Source of the DNA: Mucidula mucida
Lineage: Eukaryota > Basidiomycota > Agaricomycetes > Agaricales > Physalacriaceae
Assembly (NCBI GenBank): GCA_015501055.1
Contig: JADNYV010000388.1
Coordinates: forward strand, 1 to 32,462
Direction of reading: 5' to 3'
DNA: 32,462 nt
The position numbers and the translations under genes were made by a program. Below are positions 9,560 through 20,721 of the stretch, one piece after another (the stretch's first letter is position 1; the number at the start of each line of letters is the position of its first letter). Under the pieces are notes generated by a model, which made no database searches, had not been told where the DNA came from, and was given only the letters and a program-made list of their open reading frames with translations.

Positions 9560-10869
9560 ATGCGATGCTTCGGATATAGACTGCCACGGATGCGCTATGC
9601 GCTATACTCCATTGCTGGATCAAGCATCCGATACCGATACAATCTGGCAGACGGTGTTCTCGCTTTTATTGCTCTTCATTCGCGGACTTATCATTAATGG
9701 CTTTCTCTAGAGGACTTTGATGTTGAATGGGACGTCAAATATAAAGATCCAGCATCATTCCTGCCTGTTGATCTCCATCACATTACTTTGAACAGGTATA
9801 TATCTTCACGCTTTTCCAGAGCCTTGAAATAACGTGTGATTTCAGAAACGATAATAAGACGTGCGGAATGACATACATGAGGAGGGAACAGGGCTTGAAA
9901 GATTGCTCCATGTCCATAACCTGTCTTCTCGACGGTCATGGTGGAGGTAGCACGACGCATTGGCTTGCAACTCGCCTTGCGGATAGGCTTGTCGACCGCT
10001 ACTGGGACCTGTACTACAAAACTCGGCGTGGATTTATGTGGCTGTACCATCCCTCGAAATTTCATGCGCTCGGTCAGACAGACGACTCTGACGCGCGTGG
10101 AGCTACCCCGGAAGAGATTACTGGAATGATGAAGAAGACGTTCTTGGAAGTAGACAACGACCTCGTGGCTCTCGGCGCACACCTCTTCTCCGCGAAGTTG
10201 GCCAGACGGTGGGGCTCCACGCCCAACGTTGATCGTTCTATGGATGACCCGCTGCTACGGGCAGCAGTACAAGGCTGCTCGGTAATTGTCGTGTTATACG
10301 ACCACGCCACGCGGCTAGTGCATGTTGCAAACAGTGGTAGTAGTACGGGGGTTATTTTGGCAAGACCACGCGATTGTGGGCAGCAGCGCGCCTATGACGT
10401 GGAAGTGCTTGCGCGACCAACCGTTGAGGACGAGCACCAACTCCGGGCCCATCATCCCGGTGAAGGCAACCTCTTGGGCCAGAATGGGTGGCTCTGGGGT
10501 TATTCCCCGCTTCGCGTCTTTGGACACGCGCCATGTAAGTGGACGAAAGATGAACGCCAAATGATCGGTTTTCCCGATTTTCCACACGATGCGGCGACGC
10601 CGCCTTACCTGACAGCGGAACCTACGACGGCGACTGCGCGAATACAGGATGGCGACATTCTCATCATGGCGTCGCGTGGTGCCTTTCCCGCGTCATTTTC
10701 CCCTGAGGCGACCGTTAGACTTGTTCAAGATCATCTAGCTCAATCCAATGTGTCAGCAAGCGTGATGGAGGCGCTTGGATGGATTACAAAAAGCGGTGAT
10801 AATTGGGCGGGTACTGAAAAGGCTGTGACAGATGGATTAGGTTTATGTGTCATGTTATTCAAGGCGTAA
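9560..10869 (+). CDS. PP2C/pyruvate dehydrogenase phosphatase-like protein, probable pseudophosphatase 2
   Basis: Exons 9560-9653, 9711-9795 and 9846-10869 give 400 residues; introns are 57 and 50 nt. The N-terminus MRCFGYRLPRMRYALYSIAG is Arg-rich and presequence-like. DGHGG is intact at residues 89-93, the same position as in the upstream copy. The rest of the metal site is not: GDSRA is GSSTG (Asp to S225), TDG is SRG (Asp to R337) and DN is DG. PDP-type landmarks remain: WLWGYSPLRVFG, CKWTKDE and TPPYLTAEP. It lies 157 bp after its paralogue on the same strand and shares its exon structure, so this is a tandem duplication. Family members dephosphorylate the mitochondrial pyruvate dehydrogenase E1 alpha subunit; here catalysis is doubtful because two Asp positions are substituted. 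It could bind the complex without activity, which is inference. Confidence 0.85.
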
Positions 10870-11218
10870 TTCTTGGTTCGTAATCTACGCATTTGACGCT
10901 CCACAAACTCACTTTCCGTTTCGTTATAGGGTATAGTTCTAGATGTCGTTTGATACCAGCTGCCATATTCGCATTGCGAAATCCATACAGCTACAATTCT
11001 GCTTTGGCTTGCAACCGTGTCTATCTGTTACCTACGATATCGACGCGCATGCCCCTCAATAGGCCGTCCGGCAAGAGATCTCCTATCCTTAAGGCAATTG
11101 TTATCGCTGACTCGGAGGTTCTATTGAAAGTCACGAGGTCTTGACTGTCACAATAACAAGGCAAGGTTTTGCTCTTCACTTCCACCACCACTACCATCCC
11201 AGAACACCTCCCCCCGTC
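10870..11218. other. intergenic, promoter region of copy B
   Basis: About 350 bp without a gene. It contains the shared element at 11129-11153 and a CA/CT-rich leader (CTTCCACCACCACTACCATC) just before the start at 11219. Confidence 0.5.
11129..11153 (+). promoter_or_regulatory. upstream element shared with copy A
   Basis: AGTCACGAGGTC, four bases, then CTGTCACAA, about 65-90 nt before the ATG. It matches the element before copy A at 21 of 25 positions when the four-base spacer is counted as variable. Function is unproven. Confidence 0.45.
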
Positions 11219-12367
11219 ATGCCCGACTTCGCTTATCTCCGTGATATAACTACAAATCCTACTTGCAATGACACGGAAGACCTCCTCGTCATTAAACCGA
11301 AAGATAAAGTAAGTAAAGTTGTGTTTGACGCAAGGTCGATTGTACTCAACTGTTGAGCATCTGCAGCTCGATGAGATTGAGTACTCTCTTGGTCTAGGTC
11401 GCGGCGATATCAAGAAATACTGCTCCTCCAACCTTCTTAAGGCCGAAGGTCAGTCGCCTCTTCCGCCTCATCTCTCTTGCCTTTTCTCAGCGTCACCAGT
11501 TCATTCCGATATGGTTCAACTCTTTCAGCAAGGCCAGTGGACTCTACTCCCTCCTGTTGAAACTCTTCAAGCAATGCACGATCTCTTCGACGCTAACCAC
11601 GTCAACGGAACTCACAATCGTACGGGCTTCCTAGATGTATGTTTCGCACTTGCCGTGTCTCCCTCTCGCTCACCGGTTGCATTCAGGTGATTCAAGAAGC
11701 CAAAGATTACTATGAATACAGATTCATGGGCCTTAAACAGCCAAGGAAGACCGTCTTCCATGCAGCGGGCCAATCATACGCTTTTCCGTATCGCGACTTC
11801 CCAATTGTGCGAACGCGCCTTCATCCGTGCTTCATCTTTCCCTCCCTTGTTCCCTGCATGAATATCGGCTCGCTCGCTGGGAACGATCACCTCCACCTCA
11901 TAGGAGACAACATCCACCTCGCGGGAACAACATACCTCATTCTTAACTCTATCATTTACCTCTCATTCTTAGGGAATACCAAGGCAAGAGACTTTCCGGA
12001 GCGACGTATTCCATCAGTGCGTCGTAGAGATCCCGTACGGTCTCTTGTGGCGGCACCGAGCCAGATAAAGATCGACGCGGAAGCAGAACCAATTCCGCCG
12101 CCAGTCATCTCGAGGGTGCAGAGGGCAAGGGGTAAGAAGAGGGTTGTTATACGGTCGCCTTCGCCGTCGTCTCCCGCCAAGTCAGTGCCCGTTACTGAGT
12201 TGAAGTCGTCAAATGTCATTGCTCCCGGAAAGAAGCAGTCAATGAAACGAGCCTCGCCAGCACAATCTGTCACAGTGTCACGGAGGAAGCAAGGAATCTC
12301 GGAGAGTGCGGATGATTCAAGCGTTCTGCCTAGTGCGCGCCACAGGCTTCGCTCTGGTAGGCTATAA
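11219..12367 (+). CDS. uncharacterised four-exon protein, copy B
   Basis: Exons 11219-11308, 11367-11448, 11491-11636 and 11687-12367 give 332 residues. Introns are 58, 42 and 50 nt (donors gtaagt, gtcagt, gtatgt). It is the paralogue of the minus-strand gene at 1649-2725. Shared landmarks are the MPDFAYLRDITT start, LDEIEYSLGLGRGDIKKY, HSDMVQLFQQGQWTL, GTHNRTGFLD, MGLKQPRKTVFHAAGQSYAF, LHPCFIFPSLVPCMNIG and FPERRIPSVRR. The C-terminal 110 residues are disordered and basic (GKKRVVIRSPSPSSPAK, GKKQSMKR) and end HRLRSGRL, matching the other copy's terminal LRSGK. The basic and SPSPS-rich tail suggests nuclear location or phosphorylation; inference only. I do not recognise the family and see no catalytic motif. 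It could be a regulator or a lineage-expanded protein. Confidence 0.85.
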
Positions 12368-12744
12368 TTAGTCTACTCATGATACTACAGGCTGTACCTG
12401 ACAGTCGGGCCATCTTCTCGTCGAAATGTTATCACGTTGCTGTCTCAGTGGCCCCAGTTGTCGTATATACCTTGATAATTCCTTATATTAATACCCTTTA
12501 GCTTCTCGCTGAGGCCGCTTCCTCAGCTCCATCTTTTTTTATAAATGTGTGGCGTCGCTCGTCTCAGAACTACAGCCCGTGATTTGGTAGAGAGATTAGA
12601 GCTAGGTATTGATTCTCAGTGCAATTGAAAAGCTGAAGGTAAGTGCAGCATCAAAAGAGGGCTAACTAAAAACTAATTCATTAGGACTTCATGCAAAGCG
12701 CTACGCGACATGAACAATATGCAAAGAGCCCCTAATATGTCAAC
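12368..12744. other. intergenic
   Basis: It contains the probable 3' end of copy B and the upstream flank of tRNA-Ala. No gene is seen. Confidence 0.5.
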
Positions 12745-12826
12745 GGGCGTTTAGCGCAGTGGTAGCGCGCATGCTTTGCACTTAAATGCTTGCCTGAGGT
12801 CCAGGTTTCGATCACCTGAACGTCCA
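12745..12826 (+). tRNA. tRNA-Ala(TGC) with short intron
   Basis: Acceptor GGGCGTT pairs with AACGTCC (one G.T) and the discriminator is A. The D arm GCGC-AGTGGTA-GCGC and the T arm CAGGT-TTCGATC-ACCTG are perfect. The anticodon loop reads TTTGCA with anticodon TGC; an intron of about 10 nt (CTTAAATGCT) follows the base 3' of the anticodon. The anticodon stem CATGC/GCCTG has one T.C mismatch. A run of eight T at 12830-12837 is the Pol III terminator. Confidence 0.88.
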
Positions 12827-12829
12827 ACG

Positions 12830-12837
12830 TTTTTTTT
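12830..12837 (+). terminator. Pol III T-run terminator of tRNA-Ala
   Basis: Eight consecutive T begin four bases after the tRNA end. Confidence 0.8.
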
Positions 12838-13183
12838 CAACAGCGTGAGCCTGATTTATACCCGTCGCCCGGTTATCCCTATCTCATTTTTCTTGTGGCC
12901 GCCAGTCACGAGCAGCTTCTTCTCGGCCGCCTCTTGACCACAATCACTTTACCTCTACATTCATGCCATTTTGTTCAAGGCGACGCGCCTGCCCCTCCAA
13001 GCATAATCCAGAAACAAGTACGCCCAGTTTATTCATTCGCTGTCGCTGGCAATCTGAACGCTGACGTCCAACTGCGATACCCCCACACCCCAATGCGAAA
13101 CAAGTGAAGTGAAGCATTTGCAATTGTGTTCGGTGTGATATATATTATACAGCGCTTGTAGATATGCTGACTACTTGTCTTAA
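12838..13183. other. intergenic, 3' flank of the helicase-AAA gene
   Basis: About 350 bp with no gene. The minus-strand gene ends at 13184, so its 3'UTR should lie here. Confidence 0.5.
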
Positions 13184-16100
13184 TCAAATACCTAATTGAC
13201 CATTGGACACGAAATGTGAGCCCCCAGCGCAGCGATACCCTGATTCCATTCTGATCCAACGAAAACCAGCAACGCAGACACCCATCTCCCGCAGTCTCTT
13301 CTGCGCTTGAGCCTCCTGCTGCTTCGCTTTGTTCTGCGCGTCTCTCTGTGCCCTCAGATCCTCTTCTATCTTTTCGCGGATGCGTATTGCCTCGATCTCT
13401 TTCAATCGCTGGGCCTCTCTCAGCCTCTTCATCTCATCCTGCTTAGAACGATCTTTTTCTTTCTCTAACGCCTGGACCAGTAGTTGCCCGTGCGCCTTTG
13501 CGTCGAGTTCCAGCTGCTTTGCCTGAGTAGCGTGTTTCTCGTTGCCTTCTATCTCTTCGCGCATCCTATTCTCTTCAGCCTCTGCTGCTGCCTTCGCCAG
13601 TTCGAGTTCGATCCATACGGCGTCCGATACGCCAGGATCCCGACTATCAGCCGCGTCGCTCAATCGGGGACCAGGTGCTTCTTCTACCGGAGCTTGGGAG
13701 GACGAAACACTTGATCTCGTGAGGAAAGAGTGTGCGGAGACCGGTGGAGCATGCATCGGCGAAGCCATGGGTAGACTGTCTCGAGCGAAGTGGGATGTAA
13801 TTGGAGCTACCTCGCGCGCACGTCTTGCCTGCAGCATCTCGCGAGCGCAACCCAACGCTGGCTGTGGCATCAATCTCAGTTGACCACCGACGTCATCACC
13901 CTTCTCAAGCGCGATTCCAATCATCTTCTGAGATAACACACAGACGTCTCGTGCGTTACCCCAAGAAGTCAAGGAGGCAAAGTCGGCAAAGATGCTCAAT
14001 AGCGTCTGATGTACATCCGAAGACGAGTTCTCCAGGTCTGGTACGTATACCGATTTGAGCCTCAGATTGGCGTTTAGAATCTGGATACACTGCGATGGCA
14101 GGAGATGGTGGAAGAGAACTTCTTCAGCGAAACGACTCGATAGACCACGGTTCGCAGCCAGTAATTCATTGATATCCTGGTCATAGCCGGCAAGAATAAC
14201 CACCATTTTCGCCTTGTAACGTTCGTCCGTCAATAACGTGACAATCTCGTCAGTGGCCTCCTTCGCAAATGGACCATCCTTCAGTCTATAGGCCTCGTCG
14301 ATGAAGAGAACTTGTCCAAGACACTTCTCAAACATTTTACGAACGAGAGGCCCCGTTTGGCCTACGTACTGCGCCACAAGATCCGACGCAGAGCACTCAT
14401 GGACGACGGCGCGACCAAGTAGCCCCATATCATAGTAGACCTCGCCCATTTTACGTGCTGTTGTCGTTTTCCCGGTTCCTACGAATAACTTCAGTATGGA
14501 CCTCCGACAACGACGAAAAATCCTACCAGGCGGTCCTTTAAAGACGAAGGTCGTTGGAACGAGATCTCCAATGTCTTCACCGCGCTTGTGGCCTGTGACT
14601 GCAATCCTTTGGAAACTGCTCAGCTTCCGCACTATCTCTTCGCAACCGACGACGCCCCGGAAAAGGTCTGATAGTTTGTCCTGTGCTTGAACAGATCGAT
14701 TGTAATCGGGATCGAAGTCGGCGGCTTGGAAGACAATAGCATCGGAATCCTCAATCGTTCCACGCACGCGGTTCATGAAATTTGACTTTGCCTTTCCAAG
14801 CATATTCTCTACCTCGCCGCCATTCCCGAAGTTCGGGCGCATTTCTGGATAGCCTTCAGCGGTCGTTATCTCTTGCAGAGTAATAATACACTTACTCAAA
14901 CGCTTCAAGACTTCAATCGCCGTTGCTTTGGCCTCAGGGGTGGCATCCAGATTCTGCTGCTGTAGTTTGAGGTTCAGAATCTCGAGGAGTTCATCCGACG
15001 TAAAGTCTTCGAACTTGAAGGCGTCCTCAATTGCAAAGCGACGGCTAAGACCTGGAAGACATCCAATGAAACCAAAAGTAATACGCACATCAGAAGATAC
15101 TAACCTGGATTCACAGCCTGGGAACGTCATGATCAACATACCAACCGGGAAGACTACGAGTACACGACATACCTGGAACATCTCCCGCATCTCTTTCTCA
15201 TACCCCAACAACAGAACGCAACGGTCTTCGCCGACGGTGCTTTGAACTTCGGCGACGAGTGTGTCTATGACAGAGGTCTTGTACGGATCAGACTGCTGAC
15301 CGGTCGATCCTCCAGTGTGAAGCATGTACGCCTGCAAGAAGTCGTTACCAAAGTCCTTATCATACGTATCGGATACGCACCTCATCGATAATGAGCACTT
15401 TACCCACTGTATTTGCCAGTATTGCTTTCGTTTTGTTCTCCGACTCGCCCAAAGCACTACCGATGAAATCAGCCGGGTTCTTCACAACGACTAGGAGCAT
15501 GATCAGTGAGGGCAAGCTCAAGCAAACACATGCGGGCGTAGCATACCTTCACCGTTGCTCAGCAGCCCAAGATCAGCCAAAATACGCCCATACAGTTTGG
15601 CGACAGTCGTCTTGCCTGTTCCCGGGGAGCCGATGAAGGTCCTATTCAGAGAGACAGAAAGCGGCTCCTCCTCCTTCAGTTCACGAGCATAGTTCCGCTT
15701 GATCATATCGTAAAGGTCCTGAATGGAACGCTTCACAAGGGCAAGACCAGTTAGCTTCTGCAGCTTCTTCCAACTTTCGCTCTCGACGATGGCGTTAGAT
15801 GGATCAGGACCAATGAGGTCTTCCTTGACGAGGAGCAGGTCGTCTGGGCGCATACCGGCAGATCGTTGGGAGGTAATACGCGCCGCCTGACGATCCATGA
15901 TCCTGGAGAGTAGGTTCTCGAGAGCACGAGCGTTGCCGAAGCCATCACGTCCTCTGCCACGTCCAAGCCGGCGTGCTACTATTCTCCCGTACAAGCCATC
16001 AATCCCATCGACGACCTTCATCCGACCAGAGTACTTCCGATGAATCATCTTCCCGAGCATGTGTCGGAGTTCATCATCGGTGTAGTCGTCAAATTGGAAA

Positions 16101-19100
16101 CGATATGGGACCCGACTGTTTAGACCCGGATTGTGGTCGAAGAACTTTTCCATCTGCTTGTTGTAACCGGCCAGAAGGAAGACAATTGTCCCAACGTTAT
16201 TCTCCATCTCTGCAAGAAGGAAGTCCAACACCTGGGCGCCTTGGAAATTGTGCGCAGACGCTAGCTGATAGGCTTCATCGATGAAAATCGCCCCACCTCC
16301 CGCGTTTTTGACCTTGTCGATGAGATCTTTGGCGCCTTTGGTACCATCGCTTGCCAATCGCGACCCAGTTGTTTCCTCAAATGCATTTCCCGGTAGAATG
16401 CTCACGGAACTGAGGTATTTGGCGTAGTGCCGGGCGATCGTAGTTTTCCCTGTAGCTTGTAAGCGCCAGAATTGTACGGAAAGCTAGGAACTAACCTGTG
16501 CCAGGATTTCCAAGAAGGACAAGATTATATCGCTCCTTATCGAACGGGACGCCTTGGCGCACGGAAACATCGATCTTATCCAAGATCCGAAGGATCTGTT
16601 TCTTCACGTCCTCTAAGCCCGTCATCTCCATAATCGCGTCAATGGCTTGGTTGGAAATGCCTTCGATACTCTTTTTATGCTGCCAACGCGCCTCTGACGG
16701 AGAGAGAAGAATCCCTTCTGGGGACTTTGCTTGGTCTCCAGAGGGCACGGAAGATTTCTTCGTATGAGATGGCGGCAATATCGTGCCCGTGGATGGGGGA
16801 GCAGGTGGCGCGTTGGTGCTGCTTGAACCGGCACCTGTCGTTAGAGGAACATCAGTGGTATTGAAAGGTGTAGACGGAGTTTCTGCCTGGGTCTCCGCTC
16901 GGCGTCTAAAGGCGATGACTTCGTCCAAATCCGTGCGTTTCTGCTCAAGCTCGTTGTCTCGTTCCCGCTTCAGCTGTACGTCACGAAGAATCTGTTGCTC
17001 TTGTGCCATCTTCTCATCCAACTCCTTCTTACGTCGCAGATGCTCTGCTTCGTCCTCCTCGCGCTTCTTCTGGCTTTCAAACTCTTTCTGTCGCCTTGCC
17101 TCCTCCAATCTCACCTCACGATCGCACTTCCTACAACCAGGGATGGGCTGGTCGCTACACTTCCTAGAGAGGTTATGGCCTTTCGAGCATTGATGTGGGA
17201 CTATGGCTTCGCAGCGCATCTTCGAGTGGTCGTACAATTGATGACATTTCGATGGACATTTGTGGATCCCGCAATTGAGAATCGTGCCACTGCGTATCAG
17301 TTAGTTCCAACGAAAGAGAATTGTCCAAGGCAAGACCAAACGTACCAAGGTTCGGAGCAGCCACCGTCCGGGCATAACTGGTCAAAGTCGCCTTCACGGC
17401 AGATGAGAGCCTTGCGGTCAGGATGTTGCTGGCACTGGACAGGAAGGCCATTGTATATATGACGCTGCATGTTCTCGAAAAGCCGCTTCCAAAGCTCGCC
17501 TCCGGTCTTTGACTGTGTGAATGTATTCGAGTTTCCGATCATGACGAGCCCATTCCGCGCGCGCGAAAGAAGGACATTGAGTCGTTCGGGTGCACACATG
17601 AAACCAATGTTGTTATTGGGATTACTTCGAGTCAGAGACGCAATGACAATATCACTCTCTTCGCCTTGATAGTTATCTGAAAATACGTCAGAAGCGAGCT
17701 CTCGAAACAGTATTCAAACGAACCGATTGTCGCCAGGCGCAATTGACGCTTCGTCGATTTCGCCGCACCGGGCGTCACGAGACCAGCACGGATGAGGTCG
17801 TACGAGTCGAGGTCATTGAGGACCGGGTCCGTTTCCTCGCGAAGCTCCCTCTGAAGCAGATGAAGCTGACCAAGGTACGGGGTAAGAACGACCATCTTCT
17901 CGGTTCCGTAACCCTGCTGTGCCAGATATCGAACAGTCTTCAATACCATTCGCGCCTCGTAGAGATTCTGTTTCGAAGACTTTGACCCGAAATCTCTCAT
18001 CTCAGATATCTGCTGCATCTCGCCTTCAGGCTGATCGTGGTTAATATAGACTATGTTGTCTTGCAGGCCACAAATGTTAGGTCTGTTGAGCGTTTTAGGA
18101 GCATCCTCGAGGTCGGGATAGGTGAGGTGGCGAACGAGAGCGGAGATCTCTGGTCGCATTCGGTGCTGCAAGCGGAGAGTATGATGTGGGTATCCTTTAA
18201 GAACCAGTCTCTCGAACAGCGATCGATTCAAATCGTAATCCTCCCCTTTCTCAACTGTGAGATTATAGTTGTTGACCTTGGGCCGCAATTGCCTGCAGAG
18301 ATAGTATAAACGCCCTAAACATACGATATGAAATGAAAGCTTACTTGTGGTCACCGATGAGAATGAGCTTTTTCGCCGCCTCGCCAAGCGCGGTGACGAC
18401 ATGACTCTCTAATATTTCACCCGCCTCTTCAACGAGCACGACATCCGGGGATGCTGCAAGGATGTCCTCTGTGTATTTGGCCGCCGCAGTGGTTGTGCAA
18501 CCGATGATACGCTTTTGCTTCAAAACCGCACCATCCTTCTCCCGAAATTTCCGCGTGAGCTGCCCGACAAGCTTGTTATAACGGATAGCTGTCTTGTACA
18601 GCTCCTCAACCTCCTCTTTCCTCATCACCTGCACCCACTCATCCATCAGCTCCGATCTTCCCTGCTTCGGTAGCGACCAGATATGGGCAGCCTGTCGCAC
18701 ATTCGATAATTTAGAGAAAATGCCAGCGTTCTGGCCAAGCCTCCAGCGATCAATGAGGTACGTTTCTGTGACAGTCTGGCCCCTGCTCCCAACCATTTGC
18801 ATACCATCGTCGGACGTCGGAACCTGGAAAGCATCGAAATACCCGGGTTGCTCGAACTCCAGAAATGCCAAAAGCTCAACGGTGTCAATGTTGGAGTTTA
18901 GATATCGTTTGAAGGCGCTAGTAAGTGTATGGGCGTGCGTCGTAACATCTGCCTTCAACGAATTGATGATGGAGTTGTCAGCGCCGGAAAATCGAAAGTC
19001 GCTGGGTTGCAATCGAAGAAGCATAGGCTCGGTACGAGCAGCCGATTTACCGCCAATTCGAACCATCGACTTCTCGGCGATACCAATGTCAAGCATGTCT

Positions 19101-20721
19101 TCCAAGAATTGGTCGAGGGCGTGGCTTGTGAAGCATACGACGAGGATTTTCAAGTCGGAGAATTCATGGATGAACTTGGCCAGCAAAGCACCTATGAACG
19201 ACTTTCCAGTACCTGGAGCGTTGTTAGCTAACAGATATGAAGAGTTACCGATCACGTACCCGGTGGACCTTGTATAAGCGACAGGTCTTGTGTCAAACCG
19301 GACAAAAAGGCTTCCTCTTGGGCAGGATCGAGAACTACGGAATGAGGTAAAGAGAGGAGAGCCTGCAGGTCTCGACCGCGATGTTTCTTCTGACGGTCGA
19401 TGGCATGTTGGAGTCTTGGGTGGAGTACCGACTGGCCAATGCGTTCACCCTCCTTCCAGAAAAGAAGCTCCTTGGCGAGAGGAAGGGTCTTCATACGTTT
19501 CAAGGCGGTGAGGATGGGGTCGTAGGCAAACACGGCAACGTCGATCTGCAGTAGCTTCACCCTCTTCGCCGTTTTAAGCTTTAGCAGCAGCTTCCTGACA
19601 GCGAGTTCTCCCTCCACTTCCAATACAATCTCGGGAAGCGGCTTTGCGAGTCGAACTTCGTCGCGATGCACGGATGGAAACGCCACAATCTCTCCGTCTA
19701 CAATGAGGGATGCAAGTGATTGGTGCTTGAGCAGTCGGGGATTATTTTTGATGGCCTTCAGGCGCTCTGAAGGCTTGATCCCTGTAAGCTGCGGGAGATC
19801 TTTCGAGCAGCGAAGAATGATCGACCATTTTCTTCGTTCGTCTGCAGTGCAGTCGCAAATCCAAAGCCCATCAACAACAAATCCCCGGTGTTTCCGTCCT
19901 GTCTGGCCTAATGCGATCTGTAACTCCTCACGCATCTCACATATCATATCTTCCCGAAGCAACCGAAACATATTGTCTACGTAGATCGCTTCGCGTTGCT
20001 CTATAGAGCTGGGATCATTGAAGACGGAGGCAGGACGTAGGAACGGAAGCTCTTTCGACGCAAGCTCATCGGCAGTAGGAAGGATGGCGATGTCGCGAAA
20101 ATTAGGGAAGTCATTGTCATGTCTCCCGCCCGGGGAGATGTCATCTGAAGCACGAGGCGAAGATGAAGACGATGACACAGAGACAACGTGCTCAATGTGT
20201 TGCCCTAAGCTGCGAACGTCCAGGCTGGATGAAAGAAGGAGCGCCGCTGTGACGTCTTGGGCAGTAGGAAGATATGGGGATTCTTCTTCGCCGGGAATGA
20301 GAATGAGCTGCAACAGCAGCCATGCGAAACACCTCTGTCCCTGCTCCCTGAGTTTACGCTCCTTGAACGCGGTCACGAATACGGACCAGAAAGTGGGTGG
20401 TTCCACGATAGCAAGAAGAACGCGCGTCAGCAGCTGACCGCTGCTCAGCGTTTTAATCGCCGGGGCCTGGAGGAATACAATGAGATCGACTGCATGTCTA
20501 TTCAGAGTTTCGATGGAAAGATCCGCACGGATGGCGGCCTGAAGAGCGGGGATACCATGTCTGCTGGCAATAATGCGCTCAATGCACAGCGGAGGATCGG
20601 GGTGGGAACAGATGGCCTCGATGTACTGTTTGCATTGAGCAGGACTGCCAAGGGACGTGGTACCTTTTAGAACAGTGTCGAAAAGACGAGTGAGTCTCGC
20701 ACGGCGTTGGGCATCTGCCAT
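13184..20721 (-). CDS. ZNFX1-like SF1 helicase, NFX1 zinc finger and triple CbbX-type AAA+ fusion
   Basis: Eleven exons (20721-19260, 19212-18345, 18292-17724, 17676-17346, 17289-16496, 16449-15547, 15490-15381, 15331-15173, 15117-15105, 15051-14527, 14478-13184) give 2342 residues in one frame. The ATG at 20721 has context ACAGCCATGGC. Helicase: GPPGTGKS 485-492, VEEA 748-751, GDHKQLRP from 774, DNYQGEE 967-973, ERLNVLLSRAR 997-1007; VEEA and GDHxQLRP are typical of ZNFX1-like enzymes. NFX1-type zinc finger is about 1077-1133, then a coiled coil to about 1205. AAA+ modules have GNPGTGKT 1337-1344, GSPGTGKT 1615-1622 and GPPGTGKT 1909-1916, each with IDEAY, so all look ATP-competent. A coiled coil, about 2203-2310, precedes a conserved-looking end with CVAGFRWI and YRCAGGSHFVSNGQLGI. 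ZNFX1-type helicases act in RNA surveillance and small-RNA pathways; the function of this fusion is unknown to me. Confidence 0.9.

Noticed and set aside
13329..13883. Plus-strand frames opposite the C-terminal coiled coil
   Set aside because: Antisense shadows of Lys/Glu/Ala-rich codons.
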